The notes: generated by a model from the sequence alone, not told the origin. DNA of 14,508 nucleotides from Erysipelotrichaceae bacterium (GCA_021200395.1 JAJQGQ010000112.1:4013-18520); one strand, 5' to 3'. Positions 1 to 7,107 are shown, numbered from the stretch's first letter. A program made the numbers and translations.

Positions 1-15
1 GTATACTAAAATGAT

Positions 16-42
16 AAAAAATTATTGTAACAATAATTTTTT
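16..42. promoter_or_regulatory. Perfect AT-rich dyad in the leader of the ATP-grasp operon
   Basis: Two 12-base arms (16-27 and 31-42) are exact reverse complements separated by TAA. The core reads ATTATTG-TAA-CAATAAT. A possible -10 box TATACT lies at 2-7, so the dyad would sit at or just after the transcription start, where a repressor could bind. It could instead be the weak terminator of a gene to the left, since the right arm ends in six T, but no T-run extends beyond the stem. The -35 region is outside the window. The symmetry is seen directly; the operator role is inference. Confidence 0.4.
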
Positions 43-61
43 AGAATAGGGGGATGATGAG

Positions 62-1375
62 ATGGACGAATTAATTAATCAAGAAGAGAGTATTAATGAG
101 TTACTTGCTCGTTATGGGGTTAAATTTGGCGTATACAAAAACAATACTTTCCATGAACAGCTATTTCCCTTTGATACCCTTCCTAGAATAATACCAAGTC
201 ATGAATTTGATTACTTGGAAAAAGGATTGATACAAAGGGTTAATGCTTTAAATTTATTTTTAAAAGATATATATACTGATTATCAAATCGTTAAAGATGG
301 TGTAATACCTGAAGATTTTATTTTTAGTTCTACAGGTTATTTATCACCTTGTATTGGAATGGTACCTCCAAAAGGTATTTATTCTCATATTTCTGGTATT
401 GATTTAGTACAATCGAAAGATGGTACTTGGTATGTACTAGAGGATAATTTACGTATTCCTTCAGGAGCATCTTATCCAATGATTGCTAGAGATTTGATGC
501 GTAGAGCAGCTCCGAATATCTTTAGAACATATAATGTTAGAGATAATCGTGATTATGCAAAGATGTTAGAAGAGACTATGGATTATGTGAATATGGGTGG
601 TATTAATGTTATACTGACACCTGGTCGTTATAATTCAGCTTATTTTGAACATTCTTATTTAGCAGAGAAAGCACATGCAACACTTGCAACTCCACAGGAG
701 TTATTTGTGGAAAATGCAACTTTATTTTATAAGAATCATTTGGGTTATAAGGTCAAAGTAGGATCATTATATCGTCGTATTTCTGATGATTATTTGGATC
801 CATTAGCATTTAAACCTGAATCTTTAATTGGTGTACCACAATTGATGAGTGCTTATAGAGAAGGCAATGTGGCTTTGATTAATGCACCTGGTAATGGTAT
901 AGCAGATGATAAAGGTATTTATTATTTTGTTCCAAAGATGATTCAATATTATTTACATGAAGAACCAATATTGCATAATGCACCAACATATTTACCTTTC
1001 TATGAAGAAGATAGAAAATATGTTTTAGAAAATCTTGAAAAATTAGTTATTAAAGATGTATCTGAAGCAGGTGGTTATGGTGTTGTATTTGGCAGTGATA
1101 TGGATGAAGAAAAACTTCAAGAGTGGAGAGATATTATTTCTAGAGAACCTAGACGTTTTATTGCTCAAGAAGTGATAGATTTTATTGATTTACCAATTCA
1201 TGAAAATGGTAAAGAAGTTTATCGTAAAGCGGATTTAAGAGCATTTGTATTAAGTGGTGAAAAGACCAGAGTTTGGGCTAGTGGCTTAACGAGATTTTCT
1301 CGTAATCCAGATTCATTTGTGGTTAATTCATCACAGGGAGGAGGATTTAAAGATACATGGGTATTATCACAATAG
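62..1375 (+). CDS. Circularly permuted ATP-grasp ligase (CP_ATPgrasp_2, former DUF404/DUF407)
   Basis: The 437-residue protein matches the circularly permuted ATP-grasp family along its whole length. Family blocks that can be read include IPFD-like FPFDTLPRIIP (about 36-46), VLEDNLRIPSG (about 123-133), LTPGRYNSAYFEH (about 184-196), YRRISDDYLDPLAF (about 237-250), the glycine-rich nucleotide loop GGYGVVFG (about 338-345), and the C-terminal VNSSQGGGFKDTWVL. ATP-grasp enzymes join a carboxylate to an amine through an acyl-phosphate; the substrates of this branch are not established. The start is set by an AGGGGG ribosome site at 48-53. No signal peptide or membrane segment is visible, so it should be cytoplasmic. 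It overlaps the next gene by 19 bases, which implies translational coupling with the alpha-E partner. Family assignment is firm; any specific peptide product is inference. Confidence 0.92.
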   Translation: MDELINQEESINELLARYGVKFGVYKNNTFHEQLFPFDTLPRIIPSHEFDYLEKGLIQRVNALNLFLKDIYTDYQIVKDGVIPEDFIFSSTGYLSPCIGMVPPKGIYSHISGIDLVQSKDGTWYVLEDNLRIPSGASYPMIARDLMRRAAPNIFRTYNVRDNRDYAKMLEETMDYVNMGGINVILTPGRYNSAYFEHSYLAEKAHATLATPQELFVENATLFYKNHLGYKVKVGSLYRRISDDYLDPLAFKPESLIGVPQLMSAYREGNVALINAPGNGIADDKGIYYFVPKMIQYYLHEEPILHNAPTYLPFYEEDRKYVLENLEKLVIKDVSEAGGYGVVFGSDMDEEKLQEWRDIISREPRRFIAQEVIDFIDLPIHENGKEVYRKADLRAFVLSGEKTRVWASGLTRFSRNPDSFVVNSSQGGGFKDTWVLSQ

Positions 1376-2028
1376 AAAAAGCTAACCATTTGTATTGGTT
1401 AGGTCGTTATAGTGAACGTGTTTTTTCAACGATTGAATTCTTTATGGAATATTATGATATGATGATAGATCAAGATGAAAATGTTTTTCATTCATTCTGT
1501 AATAGACTAGAAATTATTGATAATTATAAAGATTCTGATGATTTTTGTGAAAGATATGTATTTGATAAGCAAAACTTTGATTCTATTATTTCTAATCTAA
1601 GTAGAGCTTATGATAATGCAGTTGTCTTAAGAGAAGAAATTAGTAGTGATACATTATGTTATATTGAATTACCTTTAAAGGTATTAGAAACAAGGGATAA
1701 AGAAGCAATTGCTTTAAAATTACAAAGGGTAAAGGATCACTTATATTCATTTTGGGGAAGTATAGATGATAACGTGGATAGTGAAGCTTGTAGAAATATT
1801 ATGAAATGTGGCAAATATGCAGAAAGATTAGATTTATATTATCGTTTTGGGGATCAAAAAGAGGATATAGCTAAACAAACTGCAAAACTGGAAAATCGTG
1901 TGCAAAAATTACAATCAGATTATAATCTTGAAGGTTTAACAACGATTCATTTATCACAAGATAGTGCACAACGATGGGATTGCTTAGACAATATCGATCA
2001 ATTAACAAAACTATTTGAGGTTGAATAG
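1357..2028 (+). CDS. Alpha-E domain protein (former DUF403)
   Basis: The 223-residue protein opens with the family hallmark NHLYWLGRYSERVF (about 10-23) and continues as a helical protein with conserved blocks SRAYDNAVVLREEIS (about 82-96) and MKCGKYAERLDLYYR (about 149-163). Alpha-E proteins are all-helical, have no established catalytic activity and are almost always encoded next to a circularly permuted ATP-grasp, as here. This copy is shorter than the roughly 300-residue forms of many proteobacteria. The missing part is C-terminal, and the ORF ends cleanly at the next start, so it is probably a short clostridial-type form and not a truncation. A strong GGGAGGAGG ribosome site (about 1337-1345) lies inside the end of the ATP-grasp gene. 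The stop shares one base with the next start. Confidence 0.88.
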   Translation: MGIITIEKANHLYWLGRYSERVFSTIEFFMEYYDMMIDQDENVFHSFCNRLEIIDNYKDSDDFCERYVFDKQNFDSIISNLSRAYDNAVVLREEISSDTLCYIELPLKVLETRDKEAIALKLQRVKDHLYSFWGSIDDNVDSEACRNIMKCGKYAERLDLYYRFGDQKEDIAKQTAKLENRVQKLQSDYNLEGLTTIHLSQDSAQRWDCLDNIDQLTKLFEVE

Positions 2029-2798
2029 TGAAACGTCTGGTATACCAATATCAAATGGACCTCAAATTTAGTGATTTTGTCAAGGAACAGCAATTTCAAT
2101 TACGCTGCATACCTCAAGATAATTACTATCAAAAAGTTATAGATACCCACTATTATGTATATCCTTTAGATTCTATTAATAAATTTACCGATGGTTTTGG
2201 TAATCTTGTTTTAGCAGGCAATGCCATTATGAGACATCGTGACTTTAGTTTTCAAGTTAAAGGAGTTGTTGAAGTTGATTGTTCTTCACCAAAGCCTGAT
2301 TTTTGTCATCCACTTTACAGATATGAAACACCTCTTACAAAAGTAGATTCCATAGAACATCCTGAAGAGATTTATGGATTATCTTTTGACGAACAAATGA
2401 TGAAAATCATGCAAATAATCAATGATCATATGACCTATGCACAAGGAACAACCACAATACAGACATCTGCTCAAGATGCTTTAAATCAAGGTACTGGTGT
2501 GTGTCAAGACTATGCACATATTATGGTTGGTTTATGTCGTAAATTAGGTTATCCTGCAAGATATATTGCGGGCATGTTGTATGGTGAAGGAGAAACCCAT
2601 GCCTGGGTAGAAGTATACAATAAAGATACATGGTATAGTTATGATCCAACTCATAATCGTAAAGTTGATGATAATTATATCGTATTAGCTCATGGTAGAG
2701 ATTATACGGATTGTATTATTGATAAAGGCATGTTTATAGGTAATTGTAAGCAAATACAAACAGTTAAAGTAAGTGTTACAGAGGATACAGGAAGATAA
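2028..2798 (+). CDS. Transglutaminase-like cysteine protease of the ATP-grasp/alpha-E operon
   Basis: This 256-residue protein has an N-terminal beta-rich domain typical of bacterial transglutaminase-like proteins (about 1-110) followed by the transglutaminase core. The catalytic triad can be placed: Cys159 in GTGVCQDYAH, His191 in THAWVEVY and Asp206 in SYDPTHN. In bacteria this fold usually hydrolyses peptide or isopeptide bonds; here it may trim or recycle the product of the ATP-grasp ligase. No signal peptide is visible. It starts with GTG, whose first base is the last base of the alpha-E stop codon, so its translation is coupled. A terminator with the TAA stop in its loop closes the operon. 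The family call is firm; substrate and direction of reaction are unknown. Confidence 0.9.
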   Translation: MKRLVYQYQMDLKFSDFVKEQQFQLRCIPQDNYYQKVIDTHYYVYPLDSINKFTDGFGNLVLAGNAIMRHRDFSFQVKGVVEVDCSSPKPDFCHPLYRYETPLTKVDSIEHPEEIYGLSFDEQMMKIMQIINDHMTYAQGTTTIQTSAQDALNQGTGVCQDYAHIMVGLCRKLGYPARYIAGMLYGEGETHAWVEVYNKDTWYSYDPTHNRKVDDNYIVLAHGRDYTDCIIDKGMFIGNCKQIQTVKVSVTEDTGR

Positions 2799-2813
2799 AT
2801 TCTTCCTGTTTTT
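2787..2813 (+). terminator. Terminator of the ATP-grasp operon, stop codon in the loop
   Basis: Arms ACAGGAAGA (2787-2795) and TCTTCCTGT (2801-2809) are perfect complements, with loop TAAAT and a run of five T at 2809-2813. The TAA stop of the transglutaminase gene (2796-2798) lies in the loop, so the left arm is coding sequence. Confidence 0.85.
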
Positions 2814-2842
2814 GTATAAGGTAAAATATAATGGATATACTT
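2814..2842 (+). promoter_or_regulatory. Candidate sigma-F-like promoter before the SpoIIR-like gene
   Basis: GTATA at 2814-2818 and GGATATACTT at 2833-2842, 14 bases apart, resemble the Bacillus forespore sigma-F consensus (GYATA and GGNNANANTW, recalled from memory). That is the class that drives spoIIR in Bacillus. A plain sigma-A -10 box TATAAT also occurs at 2827-2832, with only a weak -35. A sigma-F start near 2849 would leave almost no leader before the ribosome site AGAGGTG (2847-2853), which counts against it. The call is suggestive only. Confidence 0.35.
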
Positions 2843-2858
2843 TTTTAGAGGTGAAACC

Positions 2859-3224
2859 ATGAAGAAGATTATATTTATCATATTATGTGGGATGTTATGT
2901 ATGAGTGTGAGTGCTGAAAGCAGCATACCACAATATCAAATCATTGCTAATTCTAATAGTAGTGATGATATTAAAGAAATGTATACGATTAAAAATCAAT
3001 TGTTAGAAGATTATAAATCATGGAGTGAAGGTGTGGATGATATTGATCAGGTGTTAGCTGATCATATAAATGAATATAATGCAACTTATAATCAAGGTAT
3101 ATATACAATTATATTAGGAAATGGTGAAGGGAAGAGTTTAACAGGTGAATTAAAAGTGAATTATTGTTCATCGACTACTGATATTAAAAAGAAATCACTA
3201 TTGTTTGAATGGTTGGGAATATGA
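2859..3224 (+). CDS. Reduced SpoIIR-like exported protein
   Basis: The 121-residue product has a clear signal peptide: KK, a hydrophobic stretch at about 4-17, and a likely cleavage after Val17-Ser18-Ala19. The mature part begins with IIANSNSSDD (28-37), which resembles the conserved IxANSDSxxDQ block of SpoIIR. Further on, GIYTIILGNGEGKS resembles the family's G-x-Y...LGxGxGxNW segment, and the C-terminal FEWLG resembles the usual ending. SpoIIR is made in the forespore, secreted into the intermembrane space and triggers pro-sigma-E processing through SpoIIGA. This copy is much shorter than the roughly 200-residue family and lacks the WWC...FPPLCF motif, so it may be a divergent lineage form or a paralogue with another role. 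An AGAGGTG ribosome site precedes the ATG. The gene stands alone after a terminator. Confidence 0.5.
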   Translation: MKKIIFIILCGMLCMSVSAESSIPQYQIIANSNSSDDIKEMYTIKNQLLEDYKSWSEGVDDIDQVLADHINEYNATYNQGIYTIILGNGEGKSLTGELKVNYCSSTTDIKKKSLLFEWLGI

Positions 3225-3281
3225 TTTGTTGATGACTTTTTGCTGTAATCGTGTTAGGATAATGGACGATGGGAGGAAGTT

Positions 3282-4679
3282 ATGGAACAAGCAAGTTACA
3301 GTTTTATATATGAAAGTACACAAGATATTATTTATCCTATTTATGAAGATAAGGATATCTGTCCTAAAGTTGTTGAAACATTGGGATATGACATTAATTT
3401 GATTGTTGATAAGAAGTTGAACCAAATAACAACTATCTATACTTTAGGTCAATATCCATTTGATAAAATTATCTTTATTGGTTTAGGAAAGTCTATAGAG
3501 ATGACAACAGCTAAAATGAGAGATGCTTTTATCACTGTATCTCAACAAATCAAACAACCTGCAAGTTTTGATGCTAAAAGAGCAACTACAGATATGATTG
3601 ATATTCATAAAGTGACACAGTTATTTGTGGAAAGTTATATTTATGCAAGCTATAAGGAACATGTGATTGGTCATGATACGAAAGAAATCATTGAAGTTAA
3701 TGTTATAGCACAGGAAAATGTACAAGCTGATATTGAAATAGGGGAAGCTTATGGTAATGGTATCAATTATGAAAGAACATTGGCTGATACACCTGCTAAT
3801 TTAATGACACCTAAAGATATTGTGAAAGCAGCAATTCAATTAGCAAAAGAATATAATTTAGAATTAACAATTTTAGATAATCAAAAGTTACAGGAAATGG
3901 GTGCTGGTGGCATTTTGGCAGTTAATCAAGGTAGTGATTTACCTGCTTATATGCTAGCTTTAAAATATAATCATGGTAGTAATCAACCTTACAAGGCAGT
4001 CGTAGGTAAGGGGATTACTTTTGATTCTGGTGGTTATAATATCAAAGGTAATAGTTTTGGCATGAAGTATGATATGTGTGGTGCTGCATCTGTTTTAGGT
4101 ATTATAAAGATATTAGCAGATATCAAAGCTAATGTGAATGTTTATGGTATTATTGCGACAACAGAAAATCTTATTAATGGTAGTGCTTATAAGCCACAGG
4201 ATGTTATTATTACATTATCTAAGAAAACGGTTGAAATCTTTTCAACAGATGCTGAAGGACGTATCATTTTATGTGATGCTTTGACTTACGCTCAACAATT
4301 AGGTGCGCATCAAATCATTGATTTAGCAACCCTAACTGGAGCATGTGAAGTGGCACTTGCAGACGTTTATACAGGTGTTTTCTCTAATAATGATGAATAC
4401 TTTCATAAGTTTAATCAAGTATTAAAAGATAGCGATGAAAAAGGTTGGAGATTACCACTAGATAATGCGTATTTGGATAAGATAAAATCAAATAGTGCAG
4501 ATTTTAAGAACTCTATAGGTAGAGTAGGTGGTGCTTCAATTGCTGCAAGTTTCTTGCAACAATTTATTGAAGAAGACACAAAATGGATTCATTTAGATAT
4601 TGCTGGTACTGCAGATCATGGTGGTAAAGGGGCTACTGGTGTGATGATTCGTAGTGTTGTGAATATGCTTAAAGATTAA
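3282..4679 (+). CDS. pepA: Leucyl aminopeptidase, M17 family
   Basis: This 465-residue dizinc exopeptidase removes N-terminal residues from peptides in the cytoplasm. The C-terminal catalytic domain carries the whole M17 site: Lys243 and Asp248 in GKGITFDSGGY, catalytic Lys255, Asp264 in MKYDM, and the signature STDAEGR with Asp323, Glu325 and catalytic Arg327. The N-terminal third (about 1-155) is the divergent domain typical of the family, followed by NYERTLADTPANLMTP (about 160-175), the usual entry to the catalytic part. M17 enzymes usually assemble as hexamers. A GGAGG ribosome site at 3272-3276 sets the start. The gene has its own terminator and is probably monocistronic. The neighbouring ATP-grasp/transglutaminase operon makes a shared peptide pathway possible, but that is inference; the enzyme is also a common housekeeping peptidase. 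Confidence 0.93.
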   Translation: MEQASYSFIYESTQDIIYPIYEDKDICPKVVETLGYDINLIVDKKLNQITTIYTLGQYPFDKIIFIGLGKSIEMTTAKMRDAFITVSQQIKQPASFDAKRATTDMIDIHKVTQLFVESYIYASYKEHVIGHDTKEIIEVNVIAQENVQADIEIGEAYGNGINYERTLADTPANLMTPKDIVKAAIQLAKEYNLELTILDNQKLQEMGAGGILAVNQGSDLPAYMLALKYNHGSNQPYKAVVGKGITFDSGGYNIKGNSFGMKYDMCGAASVLGIIKILADIKANVNVYGIIATTENLINGSAYKPQDVIITLSKKTVEIFSTDAEGRIILCDALTYAQQLGAHQIIDLATLTGACEVALADVYTGVFSNNDEYFHKFNQVLKDSDEKGWRLPLDNAYLDKIKSNSADFKNSIGRVGGASIAASFLQQFIEEDTKWIHLDIAGTADHGGKGATGVMIRSVVNMLKD

Positions 4680-4694
4680 TCTTTAAGCTTTTTT
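4667..4694 (+). terminator. Terminator overlapping the pepA stop codon
   Basis: A perfect palindrome with 11-base arms runs from 4667 to 4688, starting GCTTAAAG and ending CTTTAAGC, followed by T-rich sequence (six T at 4689-4694). The TAA stop of pepA (4677-4679) lies at its centre. In RNA a few central bases must form the loop. Confidence 0.8.
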
Positions 4695-4715
4695 ATTTAC
4701 AAATACTGAAAAAAT

Positions 4716-4744
4716 TTTTCATGTAAAAAAAAGTATGTTAAAAT
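4716..4744 (+). promoter_or_regulatory. Sigma-A promoter of the MFS transporter gene
   Basis: The -35 box TTTTCA (4716-4721) and the -10 box TAAAAT (4739-4744) are separated by 17 bases. The predicted start, near 4751, falls inside the cre-like operator just downstream. Confidence 0.55.
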
Positions 4745-4747
4745 AAC

Positions 4748-4761
4748 TGTAATCGTTTACG
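4748..4761. promoter_or_regulatory. cre-like (CcpA/LacI-type) operator
   Basis: TGTAATCGTTTACG matches the Firmicutes cre consensus TGWAANCGNTNWCA at 13 of 14 positions, missing only the last base. It overlies the predicted transcription start of the transporter gene, a position at which CcpA blocks initiation. This suggests repression of the transporter when preferred sugars are present. A dedicated LacI-family repressor is an alternative reader of the same type of site. Confidence 0.6.
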
Positions 4762-4776
4762 AAAAGGAGTTGGATT

Positions 4777-5967
4777 ATGAATCAGTCAAATAATTTAAGT
4801 GCCAAGTATATGGCTTCACAAGTATGTTTCTTTGGTGCTTTTGCAGCTATGATGGGATATGCTTCCGTATTTTTATTAAGTAAAGGTTTTAATAATTCTA
4901 CGATAGGTATTTTATTATCATTAATTAGTGTTTTGTCAGTTTTCTTGCAACCAGCCATTGCGACTTTTACAGATCAGCATAAAGAAATTGAAATCAGAAA
5001 GATTATTACTTCAATATTAATTATTGCGATTATTGGTTCAGCATTATTGATTGTTGTACCATCTAATCAAGTACTTATTTTTGCATTAGTGACAATTACT
5101 TTTACTTTGGTTACTTCTATTGCGCCATTGATAAATACTTTGGCATTTGTTTTTGAAAAATATGGTATCAAGATTAATTATGGTTTAGCTAGAGGTTTGG
5201 GTTCTGTATCTTATGCGGTTGTAGCCCTTGTTTTAGGTTATGTAGTAGAATGGTTTAATGCTGATATTTTACCTGTTTTTTATGTTATTTTTACTGCTTT
5301 ATCGTTTATAATTATTAATGGATTTGTTGTTCCTAAAGATGCACAAATTGTTGAAGAAGAGACAATTGAAGAAGATGAACAAAGTTCTTTAAGCTTGTTT
5401 CAATTTGCGATTAAGTATAAAAAATTTGTGGTTTTCTTATTAGGTTTTGTATGTGTTTATTTTGCTCATACAATTATTAATAATTATTTTATTCAAATTA
5501 TTACACCTGTTGGTGGGACAGAAAGTGATATGGGTATTGCAGTATTCTTGGCTGCAATGTTGGAATTACCTACTATGGCTTTCTATAATAATATGAGTAA
5601 AAAGATTAATGGTGGAACCTTAATTAAAATATCAATGATATTGTTTATTGTAAAACATGCTTTAACATATTTTGCTACGAGTATGGTTATGATTTATATA
5701 GCTCAAGTATTCCAAATGGGTGCTTATGCTTTGTTTGTGCCAGCATCTGTTGCCTATGTTAATGATAAGATAGCAAAGCAAGATATTGTTAAGGGACAAT
5801 CTTTCTTAACAACTTCTAATACTTTAGCTGGTATTTTTGCTAATCTTGTTGGTGGTGTTTTGTTGGATGCGATTGGTGTGAGTCAAGTATTATTGATTGG
5901 TGTTATATTAACGGTGATTGGTGCTGTTATCGTGATATTAACAACGGAACAAATGACAACGGCATAA
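4777..5967 (+). CDS. MFS transporter, LacY/oligosaccharide:H+ symporter-like
   Basis: The 396-residue protein has the composition and length of a 12-helix major facilitator. The N-terminal part (about 12-70) contains paired helices with FLLSKGFNNSTIGILLSLISV and LQPAIATFTDQHKE, the arrangement seen in LacY-type and MFS_1-like carriers, where a helix 2-3 loop carries a G/A-x-x-x-D motif. A hydrophilic acidic loop (about 184-213, rich in Glu) separates the two six-helix halves. It should sit in the cytoplasmic membrane and probably imports a sugar or nucleoside with protons; the substrate cannot be read from sequence. The start is supported by an AAAAGGAG ribosome site (about 4762-4769). The gene is transcribed alone, with a cre-like site at its promoter, which fits a carbohydrate substrate. 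No sugar-processing gene is adjacent. Confidence 0.82.
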   Translation: MNQSNNLSAKYMASQVCFFGAFAAMMGYASVFLLSKGFNNSTIGILLSLISVLSVFLQPAIATFTDQHKEIEIRKIITSILIIAIIGSALLIVVPSNQVLIFALVTITFTLVTSIAPLINTLAFVFEKYGIKINYGLARGLGSVSYAVVALVLGYVVEWFNADILPVFYVIFTALSFIIINGFVVPKDAQIVEEETIEEDEQSSLSLFQFAIKYKKFVVFLLGFVCVYFAHTIINNYFIQIITPVGGTESDMGIAVFLAAMLELPTMAFYNNMSKKINGGTLIKISMILFIVKHALTYFATSMVMIYIAQVFQMGAYALFVPASVAYVNDKIAKQDIVKGQSFLTTSNTLAGIFANLVGGVLLDAIGVSQVLLIGVILTVIGAVIVILTTEQMTTA

Positions 5968-5993
5968 AAAAATTCAGGGTAACCTGAATTTTT
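5968..5993. terminator. Bidirectional terminator between convergent genes
   Basis: Stem AATTCAGG (5971-5978) with CCTGAATT (5983-5990), loop GTAA, extended by A:T pairs on both sides. It has T tracts on both strands, so it can end transcription of the transporter (plus) and of the hydrolase (minus), whose stop codon is at 5992-5994. Confidence 0.8.
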
Positions 5994-6912
5994 AATTTAC
6001 ATATTTATTGATAAAATTTGTCACTGTTTTTTGATAGAGTTCTGGATTTGTTTTATAACTTTCAGCATGTCCAGCACCCTCTACTATTAACAAATCTTTC
6101 TCAGCTTGACATGCATTATATAATGAATAAGCCATATAAGTTGGTACAAAGTCATCTTGATCACCATGGATAAATAATGTTGGTGTTTTAGATTTCTTAA
6201 CTTGTTCTACAGCAGATGCTTCTTTTAAATTATAACCAACACGTTTTTTGCTTAATGGTACAGCAGTTTTCAACAAGAAATTAGGCATCTTAGTTTCTTC
6301 AATACCATGTTCCAATTCATCATAAACACTTGTAAAACCACAATCAGAAATAATACATTTCACATCATCTATTAATTCTTCACCACTAGCCATCAATACC
6401 GTTGCGCTACCCATAGATATACCAAATAAAACAATTTGAAGATCTTCATTATTGAAATAATACTTCATCTTAGTAATCCATTCAATACAATCTAAACGAT
6501 CCAACCATCCAAAACCAACATAATCGCCTTCACTTTCACCATGACCTCGATTATCAGGCATTAATACATTGAATCCCAAATCATGATAAAACTTTAAATA
6601 ATAAGCAAACTCATAAATATTATAAGTATGATAACCATGAATCGCAATCAATACCTTATTTGTATTCTCTTGAGCCCTTAAAAACTTAGCCTTTAATTTT
6701 AAACCATCATTGGTAATCATTTCTAATTCCTCAAAACTTTGTTTATTAATCCAAGGCATATATTTTTCTTTTTTATCATCTTCTAATTCATATTCTTTTT
6801 TATTTCTTTTATAAGCAAAATCAATGGCTTTATTACTAGCAACATATACAGCTGCTGCTGAAAGAGCTGCAGCACCTCCAACGATTAAACCTGCTTTTGT
6901 TTGTCTTTTCAT
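5992..6912 (-). CDS. Membrane-anchored alpha/beta hydrolase
   Basis: The 306-residue protein has an N-terminal hydrophobic anchor (about 8-26, Gly/Ala-rich after KRQTK) and then an alpha/beta hydrolase domain of the YqkD/BAAT-like serine hydrolase type. Visible catalytic elements are His92-Gly93 of the oxyanion strand, NRGHGESEGDY (121-131), the nucleophile elbow GISMGS with Ser166, acid Asp253 in HGDQDDFVP, and His282 in GAGHAES. This indicates an esterase or peptidase-like hydrolase tethered to the membrane; the substrate is unknown, and the anchor's topology is not certain. An AAGGA ribosome site (about 6923-6927) lies about ten bases before the ATG, and a well-spaced promoter lies upstream at 6937-6965. 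The gene is monocistronic. Confidence 0.85.
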   Translation of the reverse strand: MKRQTKAGLIVGGAAALSAAAVYVASNKAIDFAYKRNKKEYELEDDKKEKYMPWINKQSFEELEMITNDGLKLKAKFLRAQENTNKVLIAIHGYHTYNIYEFAYYLKFYHDLGFNVLMPDNRGHGESEGDYVGFGWLDRLDCIEWITKMKYYFNNEDLQIVLFGISMGSATVLMASGEELIDDVKCIISDCGFTSVYDELEHGIEETKMPNFLLKTAVPLSKKRVGYNLKEASAVEQVKKSKTPTLFIHGDQDDFVPTYMAYSLYNACQAEKDLLIVEGAGHAESYKTNPELYQKTVTNFINKYVN

Positions 6913-6936
6913 TTATCCCACATCCTTATGAAAAAT

Positions 6937-6965
6937 ATAATAACACTTTTTTACCAAATTCACAA
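6937..6965 (-). promoter_or_regulatory. Sigma-A promoter of the membrane-anchored hydrolase
   Basis: Read on the minus strand, -35 TTGTGA (6960-6965) and -10 TATTAT (6937-6942) are separated by 17 bases. It is divergent from the promoter of the small membrane peptide gene; the two -10 boxes are about 45 bases apart. Confidence 0.6.
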
Positions 6966-6983
6966 ATTTTTCACAATAATATT

Positions 6984-6993
6984 GTAATATAAT
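6984..6993 (+). promoter_or_regulatory. -10 region of the 30-codon membrane peptide gene
   Basis: A perfect TATAAT box lies at 6988-6993. The -35 region is poor (AT-rich at about 6965-6970). The partial dyad ACAAT-AAT-ATTGT (6974-6986) overlaps the spacer and could hold a regulator. Confidence 0.4.
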
Positions 6994-7014
6994 ATCTAGG
7001 AAAAGAGTGATAGT

Positions 7015-7107
7015 ATGAACAAAGAAGTCATAAAGATTAGATTAATAGTAACTATTGTCATATTATGTGTTCCACTATTTTTATATTTAGGATCATTTAT
7101 TGGTTAA
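7015..7107 (+). CDS. Putative 30-residue single-span membrane peptide
   Basis: This reading frame is too short for usual ORF calling. It encodes MNKEVIKIR, then a hydrophobic run of about 18 residues (LIVTIVILCVPLFLYLGS), then FIG. Support for a real gene is its surroundings: a perfect -10 box at 6988-6993, a purine-rich ribosome site (AGGAAAAGAG, 6998-7007), an ATG, and a rho-independent terminator that begins at its stop codon (7099-7131). The charge pattern predicts a single transmembrane helix with the N-terminus in the cytoplasm. No family is recognised. It could be a regulatory or toxin-like membrane peptide, or the transcript could be a small RNA with a fortuitous frame. Its stop overlaps the stop of the convergent iminopeptidase gene. 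Confidence 0.45.
   Translation: MNKEVIKIRLIVTIVILCVPLFLYLGSFIG

Noticed and set aside
16..42. Riboswitch or T-box leader before the ATP-grasp operon
   Set aside because: Only a single AT-only stem is present, with no conserved riboswitch core and too little space before the ribosome site.
2702..2926. 74-codon minus-strand frame across the end of the transglutaminase gene
   Set aside because: It is antisense to strongly recognised coding sequence and a terminator, has no ribosome site, and its hydrophobic residues are a by-product of the AT-rich complement.
3205..3402. 65-codon plus-strand frame bridging the SpoIIR-like and pepA genes
   Set aside because: Its second half lies out of frame inside pepA, which has a clear ribosome site and family match.
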